This document shows positions 7,282 to 17,336 of a DNA stretch of 64,000 nt, piece after piece. The notes under the pieces are model-generated. The model ran no database searches. It saw nothing but the letters and a program-made list of their open reading frames with translations, and was not told where the DNA came from. The stretch spans positions 620,001-684,000 of the forward strand of contig NZ_CP069159.1 of NCBI RefSeq assembly GCF_016811995.1, written 5' to 3'. This stretch comes from Citrobacter sp. R56 (GTDB lineage Bacteria > Pseudomonadota > Gammaproteobacteria > Enterobacterales > Enterobacteriaceae). The translations under genes and the position numbers were made by a program. Every line of letters begins with the position of its first letter. Position 1 is the first letter of the stretch.

Positions 7282-9126
7282 TTAATCGTCGAGGAAGCTA
7301 CGCAGCACTTCAGAACGGCTCGGGTGACGCAGTTTACGCAGCGCCTTCGCTTCGATCTGACGGATACGTTCGCGGGTAACGTCAAACTGTTTGCCCACTT
7401 CTTCCAGCGTATGGTCGGTGTTCATGTCGATACCGAAACGCATGCGCAGAACTTTCGCTTCACGGGCGGTCAGGCCAGCCAGAACGTCGTGCGTTGCGGC
7501 ACGCAGGCTCTCGGTAGTTGCAGAGTCCAGCGGCAGCTCGAGGGTGGTATCCTCGATGAAATCACCCAGATGCGAATCTTCATCGTCGCCGATCGGCGTT
7601 TCCATGGAGATAGGCTCTTTGGCGATCTTCAGCACTTTACGGATCTTATCTTCCGGCATCAGCATACGTTCAGCCAGCTCTTCCGGCGTCGGTTCGCGAC
7701 CCATTTCTTGCAGCATCTGGCGGGAGATACGGTTGAGCTTGTTGATGGTCTCAATCATATGTACCGGGATACGGATGGTACGCGCCTGATCCGCGATCGA
7801 ACGGGTGATCGCCTGACGGATCCACCAGGTTGCATAGGTGGAGAACTTGTAACCGCGACGGTATTCAAACTTGTCTACTGCTTTCATCAGACCGATGTTG
7901 CCTTCCTGAATCAGATCCAGGAACTGCAGACCACGGTTGGTGTATTTCTTGGCGATGGAGATAACCAGACGCAAGTTTGCTTCAACCATCTCTTTTTTCG
8001 CACGGCGAGCTTTCGCTTCACCGATGGACATACGACGGTTGATGTCTTTTACCTGTTCGATGGTCAGGCCGGTTTCTTCTTCAATCTGCTGCAGTTTTTG
8101 CAGGCCGCGGTGAACGTCATCTGCCACGTCGTGCAGTTTTTCAGACCACGGTTTGTTCATCGCGATTGCGGCGTTGAACCAGGTTTCGCTGGTTTCGTTA
8201 CCGGTGAACAGCGTGATGAAGTTTTTCTTCGGCATTTTGCACTGCTCAACGCAGAGCTTCATGATCAAACGTTCCTGGGTACGCACGCGATCCATCATGA
8301 CACGCATGCTGTTCACCAGGTAGTCGAACTGTTTCGGCACCAGGCGGAACTGTTTGAACACTTCAGAAAGCTTCTGAATTTCTTCCTGAGCGGCTGCATG
8401 GCTGCGGCCTTTCGCTTTGATCGTGTCGCGGGTGATTTCGTACTGAGTACGCAGCTCACCGAATTTCTCACGCGCTAATTCAGGATCGATGCTGTTGTCG
8501 TCATCGCTGCTGTCGTCGTCTTCTTCTTCGTCTTCATCTTCGTCGTCATCCAGCTCTTCCTGGGAGAGTTCAGAACCGACGTGAGTGGCGGTAGGTGCCA
8601 GGTCTTCTTCCGCGTTCGGGTCAACAAAACCGGTGATCAGATCGGACAGACGCGCTTCTTCAGCTTCAACGCGATCGTACTGTTCAAGCAGATAGGTAAT
8701 GGCTTCCGGATACTCGGCAACGGAGCATTGAACCTGGTTAATCCCGTCTTCGATACGTTTAGCGATGTCAATTTCGCCTTCACGGGTTAACAGTTCAACC
8801 GTGCCCATTTCACGCATATACATGCGTACCGGGTCAGTTGTGCGACCGATTTCAGATTCCACGCTGGAGAGAACCTGAGCCGCAGCTTCTTCCGCGTCTT
8901 CATCGGTGCTGTTGGTGTTTTCAGCAAGCAGAAGATCATCGGCATCCGGTGCTTCTTCCATCACCTGAATACCCATGTCATTGATCATTTGGATGATATC
9001 TTCAATTTGATCTGAATCGACGATATCTTCCGGCAGATGGTCATTGACCTCGGCATAGGTCAGATAGCCTTGCTCCTTACCACGTTGGACAAGAAGCTTC
9101 AGCTGTGACTGCGGGTTTTGCTCCAT
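7282..9126 (-). CDS. rpoD: RNA polymerase sigma-70 (primary sigma factor RpoD)
   Basis: RpoD directs RNA polymerase to housekeeping promoters. The 614 residues show region 1.1 at the N-terminus, region 1.2 from about 95, the non-conserved insert with an acidic run of Asp/Glu at 190-211, region 2 with the -10 reading helix ([15 protein letters not shown]), region 3, and region 4 with the -35 reading HTH ([20 protein letters not shown]) near the C-terminus. It is the last gene of the rpsU-dnaG-rpoD operon, 150 bp after dnaG. In E. coli that gap holds an RNase E processing site, and a heat-shock promoter lies within dnaG. Confidence 0.99.
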   Translation of the reverse strand: MEQNPQSQLKLLVQRGKEQGYLTYAEVNDHLPEDIVDSDQIEDIIQMINDMGIQVMEEAPDADDLLLAENTNSTDEDAEEAAAQVLSSVESEIGRTTDPVRMYMREMGTVELLTREGEIDIAKRIEDGINQVQCSVAEYPEAITYLLEQYDRVEAEEARLSDLITGFVDPNAEEDLAPTATHVGSELSQEELDDDEDEDEEEDDDSSDDDNSIDPELAREKFGELRTQYEITRDTIKAKGRSHAAAQEEIQKLSEVFKQFRLVPKQFDYLVNSMRVMMDRVRTQERLIMKLCVEQCKMPKKNFITLFTGNETSETWFNAAIAMNKPWSEKLHDVADDVHRGLQKLQQIEEETGLTIEQVKDINRRMSIGEAKARRAKKEMVEANLRLVISIAKKYTNRGLQFLDLIQEGNIGLMKAVDKFEYRRGYKFSTYATWWIRQAITRSIADQARTIRIPVHMIETINKLNRISRQMLQEMGREPTPEELAERMLMPEDKIRKVLKIAKEPISMETPIGDDEDSHLGDFIEDTTLELPLDSATTESLRAATHDVLAGLTAREAKVLRMRFGIDMNTDHTLEEVGKQFDVTRERIRQIEAKALRKLRHPSRSEVLRSFLDD

Positions 9127-9276
9127 AAGACGGTATCCACACTTATTTCGTTTGATTGGTGTTGGGCGGTTAAACCGCCAACGGCAAAACGAGGGCGTAC
9201 TTATATTTGTGCCGCTGCCTCTCAGTGCGGCTGCCGGGGGCTTCCCGAACGATATTCGGCACTTAAGCCGTTAAAT

Positions 9277-11022
9277 TCATTTTTTTGCCAGTTCCTGGTT
9301 TAGTGTCCAGAGTTCCCGGCGTTCTTCGCTGCTTAAACCGTGTGTGCGCTCACGAGCTATCAACTCTTCCTGGCGCAGCTCAAGCATCGAATCAAACATA
9401 TGGTTGAGTGAGTCGGTGAAGGTTTTTTCTGCGATATCCTTATCTGCTATATCGTCCCACATCGACAATTTTTCAAGGGTCGCCGCATCATTTGTGCCGC
9501 GATAATGTTCTAAAAGTTGCCCGGTGGTCAGACCTGGCTGAGACAGACAAGTGTTGACCAGTTCTACAAATAAGCCAAGTCCTGGCAATTTTTTTGGATC
9601 CAGTCCACCAAGCGGTGGAACCAACGGTGCTAAATCTGGGTTTTGCACCAGTAATCCTATCAGTATACGCATGGTCGTGCGTTTTAGCTGCGGAGCTGGC
9701 CGGGAAGCACCATTTTCTGCCAGTTTTGGCATTAAACGTTCAAGCTGGCTGTCATCCAGAATGCCAAGCTTGTTGCCCAGTTCCTGTCGCAAATAAATAC
9801 GCAGCGTTTCACCCGGCACCTGCGTGATTAGCGGCAGCGCCAGCGTACTGAGCTGGGCACGTCCGTCCGGGGTACTCAAATCCACTTGCGGCAGCAGGCT
9901 GTTAAACAAAAACGCGGAGAGCGGCAATGCCTGCTCCATCCGGGCTTCGAACGCTTCTTTACCTTCTTTTCGCACCAGGGTGTCAGGATCTTCACCGTCA
10001 GGTAAGAACATAAAACGTAACTGGCGACCATCCGTCATATAAGGCAGCGCGGTTTCCAGCGCTCGCCAGGCGGCATCGCGTCCGGCGCGGTCACCGTCGT
10101 AACAGCAAATGACGTTGTTCGTCGCACGGAATAACAGTTGGATGTGATCGGCAGTGGTCGATGTCCCCAGAGACGCCACGGCGTAGTTAATACCGTATTG
10201 CGCCAGCGCTACCACATCCATATAGCCTTCCACCACTAACAGGCGCTGTGGGTCAGCGTTGTCCTGCTGGGCTTCATAAAGGCCATACAACTGGCGGCCT
10301 TTATGAAAAATATCGGTTTCCGGGGAGTTCAGGTATTTCGGCATGCCGTCACCCAGCACGCGTCCACCAAAACCAATCACCCGTCCACGCTTATCGCGGA
10401 TGGGGAACATCACCCGTTCGCGGAAGCGGTCGTAACTGCGTCCCTGATCGTTGGTAACCAACATACCCGCATCAACCAGCGATTTGCGATTCTCGGTATT
10501 GTTGCCAAACCGTTTCAGGACGTTGTCCCAGCCGGGGGGCGCAAAACCAATGGCAAAACGGGCGATCACGTCGCGACTTAATCCTCGCTTTTCCAGATAC
10601 TGGCGCGCGGGGGTTGCGGCGGGTTGCATCAGAGACTGTTGATAAAATGTGTTCAGGCCGTCCATCAATTGATAAAGACTTTGCCGTTGATGGCGCTCTA
10701 TCTGACTGGGGCCGTTGCCTGCTTCATAGGGCACTTCAAGATTGTGCATCGCAGCCAGCTCTTCGACCGTTTCCACGAACTCGAGTTTGTCGTAGTTCAT
10801 GAGAAAATCGACGGCGTTACCGTGCGCGCCACATCCAAAGCAGTGATAAAACTGTTTTTCACCGTTTACGGTGAAAGAGGGGGTTTTTTCGTTATGGAAT
10901 GGACAGCACGCATGGTAATTTTTGCCCTGTTTTTTTAGCTTCACCCGCGCGTCGATGAGATCGACGATGTCGGTGCGCGCCAGCAGGTCATTGATAAATA
11001 CGCGTGGAATTCGTCCAGCCAT
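9277..11022 (-). CDS. dnaG: DNA primase
   Basis: DnaG makes RNA primers for Okazaki fragments at the replication fork, working with DnaB helicase. The 581-residue length matches E. coli. Visible parts are the zinc-binding domain (Cys-Cys-Pro-Phe-His near residue 40, then Cys-x-x-Cys near 61-64), the TOPRIM catalytic core (VVEGYMDVVAL near 265 and YDGDRAGRDA), and the helical C-terminal DnaB-binding domain. It is the middle gene of the macromolecular synthesis operon. An imperfect terminator-like hairpin separates it from rpsU, which is known to lower dnaG expression relative to rpsU. Confidence 0.99.
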   Translation of the reverse strand: MAGRIPRVFINDLLARTDIVDLIDARVKLKKQGKNYHACCPFHNEKTPSFTVNGEKQFYHCFGCGAHGNAVDFLMNYDKLEFVETVEELAAMHNLEVPYEAGNGPSQIERHQRQSLYQLMDGLNTFYQQSLMQPAATPARQYLEKRGLSRDVIARFAIGFAPPGWDNVLKRFGNNTENRKSLVDAGMLVTNDQGRSYDRFRERVMFPIRDKRGRVIGFGGRVLGDGMPKYLNSPETDIFHKGRQLYGLYEAQQDNADPQRLLVVEGYMDVVALAQYGINYAVASLGTSTTADHIQLLFRATNNVICCYDGDRAGRDAAWRALETALPYMTDGRQLRFMFLPDGEDPDTLVRKEGKEAFEARMEQALPLSAFLFNSLLPQVDLSTPDGRAQLSTLALPLITQVPGETLRIYLRQELGNKLGILDDSQLERLMPKLAENGASRPAPQLKRTTMRILIGLLVQNPDLAPLVPPLGGLDPKKLPGLGLFVELVNTCLSQPGLTTGQLLEHYRGTNDAATLEKLSMWDDIADKDIAEKTFTDSLNHMFDSMLELRQEELIARERTHGLSSEERRELWTLNQELAKK

Positions 11023-11098
11023 ATGCCCCTTTTATACACTTCATCCTTCACGCATCATGAATGATTTTGTGTATATGCCAATGCATAAACGAAAATAA

Positions 11099-11125
11099 GC
11101 CGCGCATTCCTTTCGGAAGCACGGC
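11099..11125 (-). terminator. Internal attenuating terminator between rpsU and dnaG
   Basis: A long imperfect hairpin (gccgcgcattcc / ggaagcacggc, one bulge and one G-T pair) with a TTTC loop is followed on the minus strand by TTATTTT. It sits where E. coli has the partial terminator T1. Confidence 0.65.
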
Positions 11126-11174
11126 CTTACAACTACAACTCGGTCTGAATTGAGGGCCGCGACCCTCAGAAGAC

Positions 11175-11429
<255 letters not shown>

Positions 11430-11567
11430 TCAACGCCAGCTTATTTCAAAATGGTGCGGAATTTTACTGCAATTGCTGCTGCTTTGTAAAGCACCGCGGC
11501 CTTTTTGAAAGGGACTTTTATAAGGGTGAGGAGTATACACGAGGCTTCTTCCAGGGGCGAACAAAGT

Positions 11568-11596
11568 TTTACATCAACCCGCATTGGTCCTACACT
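11568..11596 (+). promoter_or_regulatory. Sigma-70 promoter of tsaD
   Basis: TTTACA and TACACT, separated by exactly 17 bp, end 30 bp before the tsaD ATG. Both hexamers are close to consensus. Confidence 0.6.
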
Positions 11597-11626
11597 GCGC
11601 GGTAATAGAGCGAGGTAGAATAAGTC

Positions 11627-12640
11627 ATGCGTGTATTGGGTATTGAGACATCCTGCGATGAAACCGGCATCGCCATTTACGACGATGAAAAGGGTCTGTT
11701 GGCCAACCAATTGTATAGTCAGGTAAAATTGCATGCTGACTACGGCGGCGTGGTGCCTGAATTGGCCTCGCGCGATCACGTGCGCAAAACCGTACCGTTG
11801 ATCCAGGCAGCGCTGAAAGAGGCAGGTTTAACGGCGAAAGACATTGATGCGGTGGCGTATACAGCGGGGCCGGGTCTGGTTGGTGCGCTGCTGGTCGGCG
11901 CAACCGTGGGGCGTTCACTGGCCTTTGCGTGGAATGTTCCTGCCATCCCTGTGCATCATATGGAAGGGCATCTGTTGGCACCGATGCTGGAAGATAACCC
12001 GCCGGAATTTCCGTTTGTCGCGCTGCTGGTTTCTGGCGGCCACACTCAGCTCATTAGCGTGACGGGGGTCGGCAAGTACGAGCTGTTGGGCGAATCCATC
12101 GATGATGCGGCGGGTGAAGCCTTTGATAAAACTGCCAAACTACTGGGACTTGATTACCCAGGCGGCCCGATGCTGTCGAAAATGGCGGCTCAGGGCACTG
12201 CCGGACGTTTTATTTTCCCACGCCCGATGACCGATCGTCCGGGACTGGATTTCAGTTTCTCCGGACTGAAAACTTTTGCAGCCAACACGATTCGCAACAA
12301 TGGCGATGACGATCAGACCCGTGCGGATATCGCCCGTGCGTTTGAAGACGCGGTGGTGGATACGCTGATGATCAAATGCAAACGCGCGCTGGATCAGACC
12401 GGTTTTAAACGTCTGGTGATGGCGGGCGGCGTGAGCGCCAACCGCACGCTGCGCGCAAAGTTGGCCGAGATGATGCAAAAGCGTCGTGGCGAAGTGTTCT
12501 ATGCGCGCCCGGAGTTTTGTACGGATAATGGCGCGATGATCGCCTATGCCGGAATGGTGCGTTTTAACGCCGGAGCCACGGCCGATCTCGGCGTGACCGT
12601 GCGTCCACGCTGGCCGCTGGCAGAGTTACCCGCGGCGTAA
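11627..12640 (+). CDS. tsaD: tRNA N6-adenosine threonylcarbamoyltransferase subunit TsaD
   Basis: TsaD, with TsaB and TsaE, transfers threonylcarbamoyl to A37 of ANN-decoding tRNAs (t6A). The 337-residue length and the start [14 protein letters not shown] match E. coli. The metal-binding His-x-x-x-His lies in [11 protein letters not shown] near 107-117, and the ASKHA-type phosphate-binding segments ([17 protein letters not shown]) are present. It diverges from rpsU with its own promoter. In E. coli its 3' neighbour is the convergent ttdT; here the ttd genes are gone and a REP element plus a terminator follow. Confidence 0.98.
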   Translation: MRVLGIETSCDETGIAIYDDEKGLLANQLYSQVKLHADYGGVVPELASRDHVRKTVPLIQAALKEAGLTAKDIDAVAYTAGPGLVGALLVGATVGRSLAFAWNVPAIPVHHMEGHLLAPMLEDNPPEFPFVALLVSGGHTQLISVTGVGKYELLGESIDDAAGEAFDKTAKLLGLDYPGGPMLSKMAAQGTAGRFIFPRPMTDRPGLDFSFSGLKTFAANTIRNNGDDDQTRADIARAFEDAVVDTLMIKCKRALDQTGFKRLVMAGGVSANRTLRAKLAEMMQKRRGEVFYARPEFCTDNGAMIAYAGMVRFNAGATADLGVTVRPRWPLAELPAA

Positions 12641-12645
12641 TGCGT

Positions 12646-12682
12646 GTTTGCCGGATGGCGGCTTCGCGTTATCCGGCAAAAC
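12646..12682. repeat. REP element
   Basis: Inverted gtttgccggat / atccggcaaaac flanking a GC-rich centre, typical of enterobacterial repetitive extragenic palindromes, directly after tsaD. Confidence 0.75.
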
Positions 12683-12707
12683 GGCCATATAAGAAGCTTA
12701 TGGAAAA

Positions 12708-12730
12708 AGGGGCGACATCATGTCGCCCCT
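12708..12730 (-). terminator. Orphan terminator, probably of the lost ttdABT operon
   Basis: A perfect 11-bp inverted repeat (aggggcgacat / atgtcgcccct) is followed on the minus strand by TTTTT. No minus-strand gene now feeds it. In E. coli ttdT ends here facing tsaD, so this is probably the surviving ttdT terminator. Just upstream on the minus strand, the last codons of an open frame read Val-Leu-Leu-stop (12738-12749), matching the C-terminus of TtdT as I recall it. Confidence 0.6.
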
Positions 12731-12747
12731 GCGCGGTTTACAGCAAA

Positions 12748-13113
12748 ACAAAAGAGCGCGATATGACCCACGGAGTATGGGAACTGGGAAATGGCGTAGA
12801 GAAAAAATCGGTGAAGGTAACGGGCCATCTTTCCTCCAACAGCGGTGAAATTGTTTTGCAATGGGCGCTGGAGGGAAAAGGGATTATGTTGCGTTCTGAG
12901 TGGGATGTGCAGCCGTTTCTGACCAGCGGAAAACTGGTTCGGGTGTTACCGGAATATGCGCAAAGCGCCAATATCTGGGCTGTTTATCAGGAACCGCTTT
13001 ATCGCAGCGTGAAGTTAAGGGTTTGCGTGGAGTTTCTGGCGGCATGGTGCCAACAGCGGCCAGGCAGGCCCAATGAAGGCTACCAGCCTGCGCTGACGAT
13101 GGGCAGTGAATAA
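12748..13113 (+). pseudogene. ttdR: C-terminal remnant of the LysR-type regulator TtdR
   Basis: TtdR activates the tartrate dehydratase/transport genes ttdABT in E. coli. Only its C-terminal ~120 residues remain here, from about Thr-Lys-Glu-Arg-Asp-Met to the stop. The part kept is the second half of the LysR effector domain (for example [17 protein letters not shown] and [15 protein letters not shown]). The HTH and first effector subdomain are missing. The frame stays open upstream to 12640, but that stretch is REP and terminator sequence, not protein. The strand and position next to plsY match E. coli ttdR, so a deletion removed the 5' half of ttdR, ttdA, ttdB and nearly all of ttdT. Confidence 0.85.
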
Positions 13114-13115
13114 GA

Positions 13116-13733
13116 TCACTCGGGATCTTTTTCGCTCTTCTTCTTCAGTTTTGTCCAGATCTTCGTCTCCTGACGACGCCACAGTCGCTGGATGTTGTCA
13201 TGGTGACGCAGCAAAATCAGGCACGATAGCAAGGAGACCGGGAGGGTGAACTGCGGTTTAAACCACCAGACGTAGAACGGTGCTATCAGGGCGCTGACAA
13301 TAGCACCGAGCGATGAATAGCCGCTCAGTAACACGGTCAGCAACCAGGTGCCCGCCATGACGCCCGTTAAGTCCCAGCCAATCGGCGCTATGGCGCCAAA
13401 TGCGGTAGCGACGCCTTTGCCACCTTTAAAACCAAAGAAGACCGGCCAGATATGCCCCAGACAGGCCGCGATCGCAATCAATCCCAACCAGAGAGGGCTG
13501 ACGCCTAACGCGTATGCGCCCCAGACGGGCAACATGCCTTTCAGGACGTCGAAAGCCAGTACTGCTATGGTCGCTCCCTTGCCACCGATTCGTAACACAT
13601 TGGTCGCGCCCGGATTACCGGAACCGCTCTGACGCGGGTCGGGCAGTCCAGCGATGCGGCAGACCAGAATGGCGCTGGAAATTGAGCCGCAGAGGTACGC
13701 GAAGAGGATCATTCCAGGCGCGATTGCACTCAT
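13116..13733 (-). CDS. plsY: Glycerol-3-phosphate acyltransferase PlsY
   Basis: PlsY acylates glycerol-3-phosphate at position 1 using acyl-phosphate made by PlsX, at the inner membrane. The 205 residues form about five membrane segments and hold the conserved loops: [12 protein letters not shown] near residue 36-47, the phosphate-binding [14 protein letters not shown] near 99-112, and a third motif on the C-terminal side. The C-terminus is a short lysine-rich tail. It is convergent with the ttdR remnant, the two stops being only a few bases apart, and divergent from folB. Confidence 0.97.
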   Translation of the reverse strand: MSAIAPGMILFAYLCGSISSAILVCRIAGLPDPRQSGSGNPGATNVLRIGGKGATIAVLAFDVLKGMLPVWGAYALGVSPLWLGLIAIAACLGHIWPVFFGFKGGKGVATAFGAIAPIGWDLTGVMAGTWLLTVLLSGYSSLGAIVSALIAPFYVWWFKPQFTLPVSLLSCLILLRHHDNIQRLWRRQETKIWTKLKKKSEKDPE

Positions 13734-13839
13734 AAGCTGTTCCGTTTTGAAAATGTCGTGTTAAACGTTACTTCTGTGGATAATACGCATAATTCGCCGG
13801 AAGTGGTATCCGGGTTAGCCAAAAAGCGAGCAGGTCGTG

Positions 13840-14208
13840 ATGGATATTGTATTTATAGAGCAACTTTCGGTCATCACCACTATCGGTGTTTACGACTGGG
13901 AACAGACCATTGAACAGAAATTGGTGTTCGATATCGAAATGGCGTGGGACAACCGCAAATCCGCCAAAAGCGATGATGTGGTGGATTGTCTAAGCTATGC
14001 TGACATTGCCGAAACGGTTGTCAATCACGTGGAAGGCAGTCGTTTTGCGCTGGTTGAAAGGGTGGCAGAAGAGGTTGCCGATCTGCTGTTGGCACGGTTT
14101 AATTCTCCGTGGGTGCGTATCAAGCTCAGTAAACCCGGCGCCGTGGCGCGCGCGGCAAATGTGGGCGTAATCATTGAGCGTGGCAATAATCTGAAAGAAA
14201 ATAATTAA
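13840..14208 (+). CDS. folB: Dihydroneopterin aldolase
   Basis: FolB converts 7,8-dihydroneopterin to 6-hydroxymethyl-dihydropterin and glycolaldehyde in folate synthesis, and also epimerises the substrate. The ATG at 13840 gives 122 residues as in E. coli; a GTG one codon earlier is not needed. MDIVFIEQLSVITTIGVYDWE holds the conserved Gly-Val-x-x-x-Glu start with catalytic Glu near 22, and Ile-Lys-Leu-Ser-Lys-Pro carries the catalytic lysine near 100. It is divergent from plsY and upstream of uppP. Confidence 0.97.
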   Translation: MDIVFIEQLSVITTIGVYDWEQTIEQKLVFDIEMAWDNRKSAKSDDVVDCLSYADIAETVVNHVEGSRFALVERVAEEVADLLLARFNSPWVRIKLSKPGAVARAANVGVIIERGNNLKENN

Positions 14209-14299
14209 CTTTATAATTTTTAAACCAACTGGGTATAAATGGGTCTTAACGCAGGATCCATTTTTTGCTGCATGATTTTTTACATTTAGGGGTTTATTG

Positions 14300-15118
14300 A
14301 TGAGCGATATGCACTCGCTGCTGGTGGCGGCAATATTGGGTGTGGTCGAAGGATTGACGGAGTTTTTGCCCGTCTCCAGTACAGGGCACATGATTATCGT
14401 TGGCCATCTGTTGGGGTTCGAAGGCGATACCGCGAAGACGTTTGAGGTGGTGATTCAACTGGGATCTATCCTGGCCGTAGTTGTGATGTTCTGGCGACGT
14501 TTATTCGGACTGATCGGCATTCACTTTGGTAAACCGGCGCATGAAGGCACCGGAAAAGGGCGTCTGACGCTGGGCCATATTCTGTTGGGGATGATCCCTG
14601 CGGTGGTGCTGGGACTGGTGTTCCACGACACCATTAAATCGTTGTTTAACCCGGTTAACGTGATGTATGCGCTGGTGGTTGGTGGTTTGTTGCTGATTGC
14701 GGCGGAATGTCTGAAGCCGAAAGAGCCGCGCGCGCCGGGTCTGGACGACATGACCTACCGTCAGGCATTCATGATTGGCTGTTTCCAGTGTCTGGCGCTG
14801 TGGCCGGGCTTTTCCCGCTCGGGCGCCACGATTTCCGGTGGTATGCTGATGGGCGTGAGCCGTTATGCGGCCTCTGAATTCTCCTTCTTGCTGGCAGTGC
14901 CGATGATGATGGGCGCCACGGCGCTGGATCTCTACAAAAGCTGGTCGTTCCTGACGGTTGCCGACATCCCGATGTTTGCCGTCGGCTTTGTCACCGCTTT
15001 TGTCGTCGCGCTGGTGGCGATCAAAACCTTCCTGCAACTGATTAAACGCATCTCGTTCATTCCGTTTGCGATTTACCGTTTTATCGTTGCAGCGGCCGTT
15101 TACGTGGTGTTCTTCTGA
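14300..15118 (+). CDS. uppP: Undecaprenyl-diphosphate phosphatase (BacA)
   Basis: UppP recycles the lipid carrier of peptidoglycan synthesis by removing a phosphate from undecaprenyl diphosphate; extra copies give bacitracin resistance. The 272-residue polytopic protein has both signature motifs: [14 protein letters not shown] near 17-30 and [13 protein letters not shown] near 170-182. The ATG at 14300 follows an AGGGG ribosome site; a TTG one codon upstream is unlikely. The loop around residue 77 is one residue shorter than in E. coli as I recall it. Confidence 0.97.
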   Translation: MSDMHSLLVAAILGVVEGLTEFLPVSSTGHMIIVGHLLGFEGDTAKTFEVVIQLGSILAVVVMFWRRLFGLIGIHFGKPAHEGTGKGRLTLGHILLGMIPAVVLGLVFHDTIKSLFNPVNVMYALVVGGLLLIAAECLKPKEPRAPGLDDMTYRQAFMIGCFQCLALWPGFSRSGATISGGMLMGVSRYAASEFSFLLAVPMMMGATALDLYKSWSFLTVADIPMFAVGFVTAFVVALVAIKTFLQLIKRISFIPFAIYRFIVAAAVYVVFF

Positions 15119-15126
15119 TTTAAGCT

Positions 15127-15159
15127 TGCCGGAGAAGGCGTTTACGCGACTATCCGGCA
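15127..15159. repeat. REP element between uppP and cca
   Basis: Inverted tgccgga / tccggca with a GC-rich centre, in the short gap between the convergent genes uppP and cca. It may also serve as their shared terminator. Confidence 0.65.
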
Positions 15160-15172
15160 TTTATTCCTGCAA

Positions 15173-16411
15173 TTATTCCGGCTTCGGGCAGCGTAATGCT
15201 TTCCAGTCCGTCACGGCGTCAATACGGCGCCGGGTCAGCTCTTCACGGATCGCCTGGCCTTTGAATCCTGCATCAACCACCTCTTTGGTCGGTACGGCCT
15301 GTGCCACCTGCCAGGCTTCTCGCAACCAGCGGCCTTGTGGATAGTCAGCCGCTTCAAAGCCCGTACGCCCGCGAACATCCGCTTCGCTGGTCAGCGCGAT
15401 TTGTTCCACCCGTTGCGGTTTTCGCCAGGCATCAATCGAATCGAACAGTTTAACGATCGTTTTTGGCTGCAAGATGGGGAAGGTATGAATGAGATCGTGG
15501 AACTCCGCCACCAGTTTGGCTAAATCGCGAATATCATTGGGAACGCGTAAACGCTGGCATAACTGCTCCACGAGCTTAACGCCCGCCGGGCCATGACCGT
15601 GATGACGCGGCCAGAACTCCTTTGGCGTTAACCCTTTCCCCAAATCGTGACACAGCGTGGCAAAGCGCACATCCACTTCAGGGCTGAGCATGGCGGCCAT
15701 CGACAGCGTCATCAGCGTGTGGATCCCGGTGTCTATTTCCGGGTGCCACTTTGCCGGGGCGGGGACGCCAAACAGGGCGTCTATTTCGGGGAACAGCACG
15801 CGCAACGCGCCGCAGTCGCGGAGAACCTGGAAGAAGACCTGCGGGTTACGTGTGGTCAGGGCATTTTCGGTTTCTTTCCACACCCTTTCCGGCGTGAGGT
15901 GTTCCAGCTCACCGGCAGCCGTCATCTCACGCATGAGCGTCATGGTTTCATCAGCAATACGGAAGCTAAGGTGGGCATAACGGGCGGCAAAACGCGCCAC
16001 GCGCAGGACGCGCAGCGGATCTTCGCTGAAAGCGGGAGAGACATGGCGTAGCAGGCGGTTGTCCAGATCGCGACGCCCGTGATACGGATCGATTATCTGG
16101 CCGTCGTCGTCACGCGCAAGGGCGTTGATCGTCAGGTCACGGCGCTGCAAATCGTCTTCCAGCGTCACGTCGGCGGCGGCATAACAGGTAAAGCCGGTAT
16201 AACCGGAACCCGATTTACGCTCGGTGCGCGCCAGCGCATACTCTTCACGTGTTTGCGGATGAAGAAATACGGGAAAATCGCGGCCTACCTGCTGGTAGCC
16301 CGCGTCAAGCATCTCCTGAGGCGTGGCGCCAACCACCACCCAATCTTTATCTTTAACCGGTAGCCCTAATAACGCGTCCCGAACAGCACCACCGACCAGA
16401 TAAATCTTCAC
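15173..16411 (-). CDS. cca: tRNA CCA-adding enzyme (multifunctional)
   Basis: Cca repairs or adds the 3' CCA of tRNAs without a template, and the E. coli-type enzyme also carries phosphodiesterase and phosphatase activity in an HD domain. A GTG at 16411 after a GGAGAGGAAG ribosome site gives the 412-residue E. coli length; the frame extends 9 codons further without support. The nucleotidyltransferase motif [12 protein letters not shown] with the Asp-x-Asp at KDKDW lies at the N-terminus, [10 protein letters not shown] follows, and the HD motif (LCHDLGKG) is near residue 255. Confidence 0.97.
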   Translation of the reverse strand: MKIYLVGGAVRDALLGLPVKDKDWVVVGATPQEMLDAGYQQVGRDFPVFLHPQTREEYALARTERKSGSGYTGFTCYAAADVTLEDDLQRRDLTINALARDDDGQIIDPYHGRRDLDNRLLRHVSPAFSEDPLRVLRVARFAARYAHLSFRIADETMTLMREMTAAGELEHLTPERVWKETENALTTRNPQVFFQVLRDCGALRVLFPEIDALFGVPAPAKWHPEIDTGIHTLMTLSMAAMLSPEVDVRFATLCHDLGKGLTPKEFWPRHHGHGPAGVKLVEQLCQRLRVPNDIRDLAKLVAEFHDLIHTFPILQPKTIVKLFDSIDAWRKPQRVEQIALTSEADVRGRTGFEAADYPQGRWLREAWQVAQAVPTKEVVDAGFKGQAIREELTRRRIDAVTDWKALRCPKPE

Positions 16412-16474
16412 GCCACTTCCTCTCCTGAAAAACATCATCTCTCAATGATATGTCAGTGCGGGGGAGAAGGCGAT

Positions 16475-17095
16475 TTAGTTCATCCAGCGGTCTTTGCGTT
16501 TACGGCTTGGGATCATGTGCGGCAGGACGAGGCCGAGCAGCAGACCGAGACCCAGCACGCCGCCGCCATACATGAACCACTGCATGATGATGGTGCGCTG
16601 TTTGTCATCAAGCTGCACGCTGGCAGCATCGACTTTCTTCTGCGCAACAATCAGCTCGTTTTTCAGCTTCTGGTTCTCTTCTTTTAACCCGTTAATCACG
16701 CTGTCGCTCTGGGACACTTTTTGCTGCATGTCGGAGGTGCGCTGATTCCAGGTCGTATCAATATTGTTGAGCTTATCGGTCAGTGTTTTGACCTGATTTT
16801 CCAGATCCGGTACGCGAATACGCAGGCTGGGCGTGCTGTTCAACTCTTTCATCGGGATCCAGGCAGTACGGCCGGTACTGTCTTTTACCTGAGCATAATT
16901 GGTATTCGCGTCGGTTTGTAAGAGTGTCACTTCCTCACCGGCGTTAATCGTACCCAGCAGGCGATAGTTATCCCCCGGACCGCTGCGGACCCAGGTGTTC
17001 AGTTCGTCAGAAACATAGCGCTTTTCTTCAGCATGGGAGACGGCAGTGGCGCTAAGTGCAAGTAAAGTTAATCCAATCAGGCGTAATTTTGGCAT
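16475..17095 (-). CDS. ygiM: SH3-domain inner-membrane protein YgiM
   Basis: This 206-residue protein has a cleavable signal peptide (ends Ala-Val-Ser-His-Ala), a bacterial SH3 domain (about 25-90, with VSDELNTWVRSGPGDNYR), a coiled-coil stretch (~95-165), and a C-terminal membrane helix (~170-190) followed by basic residues (SRKRKDR). The layout puts the SH3 domain in the periplasm, anchored at the C-terminus. The biochemical role is not known to me. It is divergent from ygiF, with 241 bp between the two starts, and shares with cca the same direction. Confidence 0.93.
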   Translation of the reverse strand: MPKLRLIGLTLLALSATAVSHAEEKRYVSDELNTWVRSGPGDNYRLLGTINAGEEVTLLQTDANTNYAQVKDSTGRTAWIPMKELNSTPSLRIRVPDLENQVKTLTDKLNNIDTTWNQRTSDMQQKVSQSDSVINGLKEENQKLKNELIVAQKKVDAASVQLDDKQRTIIMQWFMYGGGVLGLGLLLGLVLPHMIPSRKRKDRWMN

Positions 17096-17336
17096 CAGGC
17101 TGTCGTTATTGTCATAGAAAGTGGAACGATAGTAGTGGCATCAGTGTCTCTACGCAAAGCATTCGACATCAATCGGAATCTTCTGTGTCATCTATGCCAC
17201 TGTTTCAAACTTTTACGCCCGTCAAATTGCTCGTTGTATGGCAATTTGGCGCAAAATACTATGTACTGACAAACAAGAACGCATTAAGTTCGCCGTCATT
17301 CTTCCCATATGTGACATAACCCATAAGTACAAGGCC

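Noticed and set aside
7324-8478. Long plus-strand open frame (384 codons) opposite rpoD
   Set aside because: It is a shadow of rpoD, which fits its family over its full length. No ribosome site or recognisable product is present on the plus strand.
12640-12747. Treating the plus-strand frame from 12640 as an intact 157-residue gene
   Set aside because: The first ~36 codons are REP and terminator DNA; only the later part resembles protein (TtdR C-terminus), so it is a remnant.
14501-15160. Minus-strand open frame of 219 codons opposite uppP
   Set aside because: Extremely Arg/Gln/His-rich and fully antisense to a strongly conserved gene.
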